From contig JBBBDQ010001186.1 in NCBI GenBank assembly GCA_037127315.1, forward strand, positions 3,832,501-3,896,500: a DNA stretch of 64,000 nt. The letters are read 5' to 3'. Shown here piece after piece: positions 56,606-64,000 of this stretch (its first letter is position 1; the number at the start of each line of letters is the position of its first letter). The notes under the pieces were generated by a model, which did no database searches, had not been told where the DNA came from, and saw nothing but the letters and a program-made list of their open reading frames with translations. Both the position numbers and the translations under genes were made by a program. This DNA is from Ascarosepion bandense (Eukaryota > Mollusca > Cephalopoda > Sepiida > Sepiidae).

Positions 56606-56857
56606 ATTGTTTAATATTTAGGTTTTGGTCATAATAGGGTTAGACCAATGCACATTTGTATTAAAAAGTGTTCAATACAATTATATTGCAGAATTTTTGA
56701 ATATTTTTTTATTTTTAAACGAGTTACTTCGCTACCTAGGTTTCTTCCACGAGTGGTGACTTCAGGCGATTTTTAAAAACTTTATTATTATTTATTAAAA
56801 ATCGCCTGAAGACACCACTCGTAGTAGAAATCTAGGTAGCGAAATATCTCGTTTAAA
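56604..56857. repeat. PLE-like terminal relic with a 60-bp inverted repeat
   Basis: 56,717-56,777 is inverted at 56,797-56,857 (AAACGAGTTACTTCGCTACC against GGTAGCGAAATATCTCGTTT). The arms carry GCCTGAAGACACCACTCG and GGTAGCGAAAT, a CTGAAGA...GAAA spacing as in PLE ends. The stretch before it resembles 925-960 in the PLE terminal region (AGTGTTCAATACAA against AGTGCTCGATACAA). Confidence 0.5.
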
Positions 56858-57394
56858 AATGGAAAATATATACATCGCTGTTAAAGTCCCCGTTATTAGC
56901 CCATCTAGTTTCATATACAACCTGGAATGTTAATACCCAACCCGTTCATTTCATACTTGAAATATTCTAGCCCTCATTGTTCAAAGTCCCGATTATGTTT
57001 GAACCCATATTCAGGATTCGGAGACTCACAGTAGATGCTAAAGGCAGACTGGGCAACCGCTAGTATCATGCCTAACGAGCCTGCGCAAATAATATGAATA
57101 GGGACAAAGAAACAAGTTTTAAATTTTAATTTTTTTTTCTATTTTAGGTGTCATGAGAAGCTAATGAGGGGCTATTATTTACGCTGTTTACATTCGGACT
57201 ATTTTCCGCATCTTTGTTGTTTTTTTTTCTGTGCAATCTACAGAAAAGTAGGAACTAAAATGAAGCCTTTATTTGACCTACAAAGATAGATTGTTCTAGT
57301 TCCACTGCTCACGAACTCAGGAGTAATTGTGAGTTCAATTTCTGGGCTAGTCAGTTTCTTGGAGTCATATGAAATAGGCTAAAAATAAATAAAA
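56858..57394. other. Mostly unassigned; small PLE-like scrap at 57,185-57,225
   Basis: TTTACATTCGGACTATTTTC and CATCTTTGTTG match the inverted PLE-like terminal repeats. The rest is not recognised. Confidence 0.4.
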
Positions 57395-58110
57395 AGTGCT
57401 AAAAATAAGAACTTATAGGGTCCTTGATGATGCTTGTTAAATTGGCCTTGTGTCAAACACAACCAAAGTCACCACAATTTAAAATATCAGAAGGTAAAAC
57501 GTTTTATCAAAAATGTAGAGATACGTATTTCTTTGTACATTAAAGTACAAAAAAATTATTAACCGAAAAACAAAACTGTAAGAAGAAAAATAAAATGTTC
57601 AGAGAGAAAATGCATGTAGTTAATTGTTCAAAAAGAAATGTACGTATCTTAAATGACCCACAGAAATTAAGAGTTCATGTTTGATAGTTTTCTTTGGAGG
57701 CATGGGGAGAAAACGAAAAAAGGAAAATTGGAAGTAAAGGTAGAATGAATGTATTTCGGCGAGACGTGACCAAATCAGCTTGAAGTTACTTCCTAACATT
57801 TTGACGAGATTCTATCAGATACCGTTCCCATTCTGATTCCTTTTGACCGGTCACGGAACGTGGTTAAGTAGTGGACTTTAGTTATGTGACCGGCTCCAGC
57901 AGGTATTTTCATTCTTTAGGTGTGAAAAAAATTGACTGGCATCATATATCAATTTACTATTTTTTATCTAATCTGGATCCTAGAAGTTTACTTTTCACAC
58001 TAATTTGTGAAATTTGCTTTGGTCTGTGTTTTTCCAAAATGTTTTTAGTCTTTTGGATCCGATTTTGCTGGTATGCAATTTTACTTTGTGTGTTTTAGTT
58101 AACTGCTGGA
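57395..58110 (+). repeat. Dispersed ~0.8-kb repeat, partner of 31,600-32,440
   Basis: Shares TTAAATTGGCCTTGTGTCAA, TATGTGACCGGCTCCAG, GTGTTTTTCCAAAATG and ACTTTGTGTGTTTTAGTTAA with the inverted copy. A 75-codon frame near its end has no recognised domain. Confidence 0.75.
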
Positions 58111-58139
58111 TGACATAGGACTTGTATCCTATAAACTAC

Positions 58140-58412
58140 ACAATATATCCCTAGACATGAGCAGTGGAACGAGAACAATCTAGCTCCATATTTTAAATAA
58201 AGGGTTCAGTTTGGAATTCCCTGTAGGTTATCCAGATCGGTATACATCTGATGAAGGCCTCAGATCACAATGGCCGAAACGCTGTGATAACACCAACAAA
58301 TATGAGGATAACAGTCCGAATGTAAATAGTATCAATAAATATAACTTAGTGCTAGAAGGTCGTGGAGAGCCATGACTCCTCACGTCCTGAAGGGAAACGG
58401 GACATAAAAGAA
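58140..58412 (+). repeat. PLE-like terminal repeat followed by a scrap of RTE-like LINE 3' end
   Basis: GAGCAGTGGAACGAGAACAA, then CATCTGATGAAGGCC and ATGGCCGAAACGCTG: the best conserved CTGATGA and GAAAC boxes of this family, with GGCC pairing GGCC between them. Stem III and a cleavage site are not convincing. Positions 58,358-58,412 repeat the last 50 bp of the RTE-like LINE (CGTCCTGAAGGGAAACGGGA). Confidence 0.6.
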
Positions 58413-59021
58413 GATAGTAATAATAATTATTTATCTGAATGGAAATAATATAAATAAGTAATTTTTTTTTTATTTCTGTCTATGCATACAATTTTTTTTT
58501 TTGTCAAAGACAATGCTATTCATCTTTTTGTTATTTAAAAGTAAATATCTCTTATAAGCTTTCAGAATTAAAGAAACGTAAAAAATCTCTAATTTCTACT
58601 CATTGAACACCGAAAACGAGGCAGGAATATTTGACCAAATTTGTACATCTGCTGAAGAACTCTTTGAATGGTCACATCTGCTAAATGTGTTTCTCATTGT
58701 CTAGAGTCGGAGAAATTAAGAAGTTTTTGCTGAGGAGACATCTTTCCCTGTTAGTACATCCCTTAAACAAAAACAAAACAAAAAATACGTAAATTATTTC
58801 ATTCTTGTTCCTGCACATGTGACGGTGAGGCTACAAGTGTAATGGAAGGTTGACATTTTTTAATGACCGATTTGTTTACACCGATGACCTTCGCCTCATT
58901 TGCTTCATTCAACTTCCTCAAAATGTTTGTTTTGAAACTAAATTTGTCTTTCCCCCGTTACCTTCCTTCTTTGTTTTTCATTCTTCTTTCTTTTCTTACT
59001 TTTTTTTTTTTTAAGTTTCTG
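58413..59021. other. No gene recognised
   Basis: AT-rich with poly-T runs at about 58,463, 58,493 and 59,000. Confidence 0.5.
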
Positions 59022-59284
59022 ATGTCTCGGGAAGCCGGGTTCGAATTCCAGTTGAATTCATTGCATTCACTTATGCACAAATACTCTTGGGAAAGGTATT
59101 AATCCGTCTCTTCCCTTCAGTTATGGGTTAAATAATAGGACAGACTGAGTTCTATAGCCTTGGTCGGCAACCAGTCTACCACAGAAAGCAAAGGCAACCT
59201 ATAGTCTTCTGCCCAGTCAGTCATGTTTCTTTCGAGACATGATCGCTCAAAGCGTGTATCACTTATGGCACTTAACTGGCTGAT
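59022..59284 (+). mobile_element. tRNA-derived SINE, 5' truncated
   Basis: Starts within the head just before the B box (GGTTCGAATTCCAGTTGAAT) and runs to CACTTAACTGGCTGAT, with the intact hairpin TTTCTTTCGAGACATG. The A box is missing and a T-run replaces the head. Confidence 0.93.
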
Positions 59285-59419
59285 CTCTTTCCGTGTCGAT
59301 TTTTCAATGTTCTGACTTCATCCTTTTTCGACTTTTAATTTTCTTTTTAATATTTTCTTCTCATTTGATTTTCCGAAACACTTCTTGCCGTACTTCGTAG
59401 TTTTTTTTTTATATTGCTA

Positions 59420-59530
59420 CATATTCTTCTTCTTCTTCTTCTTTCTATACATTCTTCTTCTTCTTCTATACATTCTTCTTCTTTTTCTTCTATACATTCT
59501 TCTTCTTCTTCTTCTTCTTCTTCTTCTTCT
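59420..59530. repeat. (TTC)n microsatellite with TATACA interruptions
   Basis: Several TTCTTCTTC blocks separated by TATACATTC. Possibly the relic of an inverted RTE-like LINE tail, but no LINE sequence adjoins it. Confidence 0.9.
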
Positions 59531-59534
59531 CTCG

Positions 59535-59860
59535 GTCCTGGGTATGACCGTAAACTAGATTCGGCATTAAAGCCTCTAATTTAGAGGTTGTGAGGTGCTT
59601 GAATCCACCTCTTCATTGCTGTTGTTCTCAGGTCCACCCACCCGGAGTGGTAGCACCTGTTAGGGTCCCAGCTATGGGCAAATAGTTAACCCCCAAACTG
59701 GATGTATGAATGTATAAAAATAGACTTTTATAGAAATATATACATTTTTGAATGAAAAATATTACAAACAGCACATTTTTTAAGAAAAAATTAGAAGTCG
59801 TTTTCAGTTTCGATAATAATAAATATTTCATCAAAATCTGATTAAATCAACCTTCTTATA
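59535..59860 (-). mobile_element. Dispersed family D, partial
   Basis: GGTCCTGGGTATGACCGTAA, GTGGTAGCACCTGTTAGGGT, AGCTATGGGCAAATAGTTAA, then ATATTACAAACAGCAC: conserved block followed by variable units. Confidence 0.7.
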
Positions 59861-59865
59861 ATAAC

Positions 59866-60765
59866 TGTGCCTTTTCTATAAATATTTTCGTGCTCCGATT
59901 AACTTTAAAATGTTCTTATTAACTTTCCTTTATTTAACCTGGACTTTATGAATTTAAACGCAATACTAAATTGGTGGTAAGGTTTCATTTTACAGTTGGA
60001 ATGGCTAGATGTAACCTTCCCTAAGAATACTTTCATGATAATTGGTCTCATGAACTTTCCCTTATGGTACCTAGACTTTATGAATTTCAATTCCATTACT
60101 AGACTGGCGGCAAGATCTCATCATTTTACAGTTAAAATGGCTAGATGGATTTTCCCTAAAATACTTCCATGATAATTGTTCTGATGAACATTCCCCTATG
60201 TTACCTAAACTTTATGAATTTAAATGCAATGCTAGATAGGAGGCAAGGTCTCATCATTTTACAGTTGAAATGGCTTGAGGTAACCTTCCCTAGGAAGACT
60301 TTCATGATAGTTCTTTTGAAATTTCCTCTATGGTACTTAGACAATTTTTATTAAATTGCAATACTCGATTAGCGGCAAGATCTCATCATTTTACAGCTGA
60401 AATGGTTAGATGGAACCTTCCCTAAGAATACTTTCAAGATAATTCTGATGAACTTTCCGCTACGGTACCTAGACTTTTTGAATTTCAATGCAATACTAGA
60501 TTGGCGGCAAGGTCTCATCATTTTACAGTTGAAAAGCTAGATGTAACAGTATGCCTTATGGTAACTGTTTATTCTCTCGTATTTCTCTTATAGCTACTTG
60601 CTTCCCAAGTCAACTTCAAAAATGCAATGTCAATCGTTTTTAATTCTTGTTCTTTATTGACCTCTTTTTTATTTAGTAGTTTTTCTCATATTCTGTAACA
60701 CTCAGTAACCCTCTTGCATCTTAGTGGCTTTATTGTCTTGCAAAAGGAAATGACAAAAGCAATAT
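59866..60765 (+). mobile_element. CR1/Jockey-like LINE 3' end with a 132-bp tandem expansion of coding sequence
   Basis: Begins at a FYKYF-like segment (TTCTATAAATATTTTCGTGC). About 4.7 copies of a 132-bp unit follow; TCATTTTACAGTT-type anchors fall at about 59,985, 60,121, 60,254, 60,386 and 60,518. Each unit encodes part of the LINE C-terminus (DEL...VPRLYEF, then RLAARSHHFTVEM-like). After the last unit the normal order resumes (CTACTTGCTTCCCAAGTCAA, then the tail GTAACCCTCTTGCATC). The unit is 44 codons, so the expansion keeps frame, apart from local indels. Confidence 0.75.
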
Positions 60766-61045
60766 ATAGCGGCCAAAATTATATATCAAAGGAATTAAAA
60801 TATAAATGAAATAGCCCTAAAATGACATGCAACAACTTTGTTTGCTCAACTTAGTCTGATTCAGTCATGAAAAGAAACGAATTATAGCTACGACTTTTAA
60901 TAAATACTAAAATTAGTACTTCTTTAGGAAGTTTATAATATAATAAGTAGAATTTATTAAGTGATTACCGAATTAAATGGTTTATACGACACGCCATTAA
61001 CCCATAAAATAACGCGGAAATATCGCCCGGTACTTAAATGCGAAA
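60766..61045. other. No feature recognised
   Basis: AT-rich, unique-looking. Confidence 0.5.
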
Positions 61046-61336
61046 TTAACTTTTACATACCAAAACGAGTAAACTAGCCAAATTATTCCCAAGACTACCA
61101 CCATAATGTAATTTATATTTATGATTCGATCGAGCGAACTCCGATATTTCTGGGTCTATCGCGCCATCATCACAGTCCTGCATCAAGGTTGAAAGGTCGT
61201 TAAAGAGGCATTCTGTCTCACTACACAGCTGATCGATGTAGGTAGTTTTGGGCGATGTGCCCATCTTGCTCCATTGCTTGATGTCCAAAGAAATCGTAAT
61301 GGCATTGTTTGCCCGCGAAGCGCATTCGACGTTCAC
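61046..61336 (-). CDS. Candidate host exon, unknown protein
   Basis: Minus-strand open frame of up to 96 codons in a locally more GC-rich, non-repetitive stretch. A start at the internal Met in SKMGTSPKTTYIDQL has a good Kozak context (AGCAAGATGG). The peptide is acidic and not low-complexity: LCSETECLFNDLSTLMQDCD, GAIDPEISEFARSNHKYK, LHYGGSLGNNLASLLVL. Near the end GTATGTAAAAG fits a 5' splice site, so the frame may continue into an intron. In another frame the same end reads VVVLGIIWLVYSFWYV, membrane-like. I see no acceptor site upstream and do not recognise the family. It may be a first exon, a retrocopy or chance. Confidence 0.3.
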   Translation of the reverse strand: MNVECASRANNAITISLDIKQWSKMGTSPKTTYIDQLCSETECLFNDLSTLMQDCDDGAIDPEISEFARSNHKYKLHYGGSLGNNLASLLVLVCKS

Positions 61337-61364
61337 GTAAGATTGTAAAAGAATATTTCAGTTT

Positions 61365-62205
61365 GAGTTTTGTTTAACGGCATATCAACCTCTGTGGGTT
61401 ATTTAATACCAAAAAAGTGAGGTTTTGAGGTATTTTTTAATGTTCGGTTATAGTGAGAAGGTTGATTTAATCACATTTTAGTGAAAATTTTTTGTTTTTA
61501 TTCTTTTTTATTTTAGAAAACTGATAATGTCTCCAAGTTTTGTATTCAAAAATGTTTGCTGTGAATTTTTTTTTTTTTTCGTTTTTTATGGTAAACATTT
61601 TTTTCTTCAAAGATGTATTGTTGGTAATATTGTTCCTCCAAAAATGTATATTTTTTTATAAAAGCCTATATTTATGTATCAGTTAGTTAAGTGACATACG
61701 TGATACACGCTTTGGGCGATCATGTCTCCAAAGAGACATGACTGACTGGGCAGAAGATTATCCCGCAGTAGGTTGCCATTGCTTTCTGCGGTAGAATGGT
61801 TGCCAGCCAAGGATATAGAAACCAATCTGTCCTATTATTTAACCCATAACTGGAGGGAAGAGACGGATTAATACCTTTCCCAATGGTATTTGTGAGTAAG
61901 TGAATGTAAGAAATTCAAATGGCATTCGAACTCGGCACCCGATCTCTCGTTCCGAGTCGATATCCACTGCACCACATTTCCATAAAAGTGTATTTTTATA
62001 CTTTTATAGTGCTTTGACCGCAGTTTGGGGGTTAACTATTTGCCCATAGCTGGGGCCCTAACAGGTGCTACCACTCCGGGTCAGGGTGGACCTAAGAACA
62101 ACAGCAATTAAGAGGTGGTTCCATGATCCTCACAACCTCCCAATCAGAGGTCTTGCTGCCGGATGCAGTTTACCGTCATGCCCAGGACCTGTAAAAGTAT
62201 AAGAC
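61365..62205 (+). mobile_element. Dispersed family D, near full length, interrupted by a SINE
   Basis: Starts TTTAACGGCATATCAACCTC then TGTGGGTTATTTAATACC, has variable A/T-rich units (61,550-61,675), is interrupted by the SINE at 61,677-61,976, resumes CATAAAAGTGTATTTTTATA, and ends with the conserved block TTTGCCCATAGCTGGGGCCC, CTAACAGGTGCTACCACTCC and CTTGCTGCCGGATGCAG. Confidence 0.75.
61677..61976 (-). mobile_element. tRNA-derived SINE, near full length, nested in family D
   Basis: From TCAGTTAGTTAAGTGACATA to the inverted head (GATATCCACTGCACCACA). Hairpin nearly intact. Confidence 0.95.
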
Positions 62206-62331
62206 ATATGTCCATAGAGCTATGATTTAATTGGATGTATTATTAAGAGATGCTAAGTAAAGCTCTCCGCATCCTAGTGTCAGTTCCACCAAGTTTAGAC
62301 TGTAAGGTTTTAGTTAATGTTCAAAGAGTGG

Positions 62332-62640
62332 CCAGTCAATCAGTTTAATGCCATAGGTGATACACTGATATACGGTTAAGCGATCATGTCTCGAAAGAGA
62401 CATGACTTACGATTTTCCTGTAGTATGTTGCCATAACTTTCTGCTGTAGACCGGTTGCCAATCAATTCTATAGAACCCAATCTGCCCTGTTATTTAACCC
62501 ATAACTGATGATAGAAGTGATAGATTAATAGTTTTCCCAAGGATATTCTGCGTAAATGAATAAAACGAATTCAACTGGAATTCGAACTCGGCTCTCCGAT
62601 TTCTCATTCTGATATTATATCAACTACCCCACAAAGCACA
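62332..62640 (-). mobile_element. tRNA-derived SINE, near full length, diverged
   Basis: CCAGTCAATCAGTTTAATGC, hairpin TGTCTCGAAAGAGACA, B box complement GGAATTCGAACTC. The A-box region is degraded (TATATCAACTACCCCACA). Confidence 0.92.
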
Positions 62641-62761
62641 TCTAAACACTGGTATAATACATTAAAATGCCTCTACAGCGGCAAAAAAGAATCCCGTTCG
62701 AAGTTTTCTAGTCGATCAGATTTCCAGATTACATCCATTTTATTCAAGGCGGCTCAGACTT

Positions 62762-62900
62762 TCAGTCAGTCAGTTAAATGCTATACGTAATACACGCTTG
62801 GGCGATCATGTCTCGAAAGAGACATGACTGACTGGGCAGAAGATTATCCGGAAGTAGGTTGCTATTACTTTCTGGGGGAAGAGATGGATTATATTATTAA
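62762..62900 (-). mobile_element. tRNA-derived SINE, internally deleted or truncated
   Basis: Tail, hairpin and start of the body to TTACTTTCTGGGGGAAGAGA, where about 70 bp expected after CTTTCTG are missing. The head is absent. Confidence 0.9.
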
Positions 62901-63003
62901 GTAGTAATTAGTGAGGGATCAGTTTATTACTTAATTACAATGCAAAACTGATGTCCCACTTTATGCTCAGCGGAAGCCATAATAATGTTTTAAACTATTA
63001 TAT

Positions 63004-63307
63004 TCAGTCATTCAGTTAAGTGCTATACGTGATACACGCTTTGGGCAATCATGTCTCGAAAGACTGACTGGGCAGAAGATTATCCCGCAGTAGGTTGCCA
63101 TTGCTTTCTGCGGTAGACTGGTTGCCAACCAAGACTATAGAACCAAATCTATTCTGTTATTTAAGCCATAACTGGAGGAAAGAGGTGGATTAATACCTTT
63201 TCCAAGGGTATTTTCGCGTAAGTGAATGCAAGAAATTCAACTGGAATTGGAACTCGGCTCCCCGATTTATAGTTCCGAGTCGATATCCACTGCGCCACAA
63301 CGCACAT
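63004..63307 (-). mobile_element. tRNA-derived SINE, near full length
   Basis: TCAGTCATTCAGTTAAGTGC to CCACTGCGCCACAACGCACA. The hairpin has lost one arm (TGTCTCGAAAGACTGACTGG). Confidence 0.94.
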
Positions 63308-63489
63308 TCGCCCAGACTTTTGTTATGCGAATTGTCACATCTTTTTCCGTAAAATTTATTTTGCTTTCTTGGTATGTAAAAGATTCAATAGAATTTATTG
63401 CATTATACATTACGAGTTTTCGTACTGATGCCAAACCCATAATGTAATATTAAATGAAATAGGAATGATATCTATCTGCTATACAAAGT

Positions 63490-63712
63490 TCAGTCATTCA
63501 GTTGTCATGCTTGATAAAGGCTTGGGCAACCATCTCACTTTCGATCTATGACTAACAAGACAGTTTTCTTTCTGCGGTCGACTGATTGCCAACCAAGGAT
63601 ATAGAACCCAGCCTGTCTTGATATTTAACCCATAGTTGGAGGGAGAAGAGATAGAATCATACCTTTTACAAGGGTATTTGCGCGTACGTGAATGCAACTA
63701 ATTCAACTGGAA
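63490..63712 (-). mobile_element. tRNA-derived SINE, head truncated, diverged
   Basis: TTCAGTCATTCAGTTGTCAT, body CTGATTGCCAACCAAGGATA, to AATTCAACTGGAAAAG, stopping just before the B box. Confidence 0.88.
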
Positions 63713-63795
63713 AAGTGATCAACGTCAGCCTAGATGTAAGCTATTGGAGCTATACAGTTTGCCTAACAGATTGCTAGACAGAGTGTAGCTGATAC

Positions 63796-63799
<4 letters not shown>

Positions 63800-63834
<35 letters not shown>
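63800..63834. repeat. (AT)n microsatellite
   Basis: About 35 bp; unassigned AT-rich sequence continues to the window end. Confidence 0.96.
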
Positions 63835-63839
<5 letters not shown>

Positions 63840-64000
63840 CAAACGCCCGTATATACGTCAAACCACCAAATATACGTTCTGTTTAATGAAACTGTTGCAA
63901 TTTCAGAAAACTATGCCAAAAAACTAAAAAAATATTTAAAATGAAGAAAATAATTTTTAAAATAAAATGCTTGTCTGCGTCTTAGTTGTCGAATATGGGC

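Noticed and set aside
58248..58290. Functional hammerhead at CTGATGA...GAAAC
   Set aside because: An unpaired A precedes stem II and no stem III or cleavage-site U-H fits; kept only as a PLE-end signature.
58863..59102. 79-codon frame
   Set aside because: Runs into the SINE at 59,022 and a T-run; composition is Phe/Leu low complexity.

Overview
This window reads as repeat-dominated nuclear DNA from an animal, most likely a cephalopod mollusc (octopus-like). I infer this from three things. Dense (AT)n, (GATA)n and (GAA)n microsatellites are present. Many copies of a tRNA-derived SINE carry a TGTCTC/GAGACA hairpin tail that I associate with octopods. The LINE and Penelope families are typical of marine invertebrates. 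There are no bacterial operons, ribosome-binding sites or terminators. I find no convincing complete host gene. The only non-repeat reading frame that looks like a possible exon is at 61,046-61,336 (minus strand).

Layout. 0.2-0.8 kb holds a candidate TIR element. 0.9-2.8 kb is a decayed Penelope-like element (PLE) with an RT tail, a GIY-YIG endonuclease and, in its terminal region, a sequence that folds as a hammerhead ribozyme. 3.6-4.4 kb holds two SINEs in opposite orientation. 7.66-10.36 kb is an RTE-like LINE with an inverted 5' end and an 11-bp target duplication, inserted beside a CR1/Jockey-like LINE tail (to 11.2 kb). 11.5-12.1 kb has a second hammerhead-like motif and a GIY-YIG fragment with an inverted duplicate. 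12.2-12.8 kb is a retroposon-like insert made of ~147-bp tandem units ending in a LINE tail. 15.8-17.1 kb holds more LINE 3' ends.

The most conspicuous feature is a 53-bp satellite (family A, about 17.3-30.5 kb, roughly 240 monomers), followed 6 kb later by a second array (family B, 36.5-39.5 kb, about 56 monomers). B also has a 53-bp period and is clearly homologous to A. Both arrays are followed on the right by related copies of the same ~310-bp sequence. From 41 to 47 kb there are inverted dispersed repeats, SINEs, LINE 3' ends and a 35-bp satellite. From 47.8 to 53.1 kb one CR1/Jockey-like LINE is interrupted by three later insertions with clean target duplications: a short hAT-like element, a mariner element with a broken transposase, and a probable solo LTR. 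Two SINEs with a 5S rRNA-derived head fused to the tRNA-derived body lie beside this stack. 54-64 kb holds further LINE pieces, PLE ends, a dispersed family with variable internal repeats, a LINE whose C-terminal coding region is tandemly expanded in 132-bp (44-codon) steps, and a cluster of same-orientation SINEs.

How it works together: this is mainly a record of transposition. LINEs (RTE and CR1/Jockey groups) supply reverse transcriptase; SINEs and LINE-tailed retroposons are the probable passengers; PLEs, mariner, hAT and LTR elements add layers; tandem duplication then amplifies pieces into satellites. All coding regions recognised are broken.
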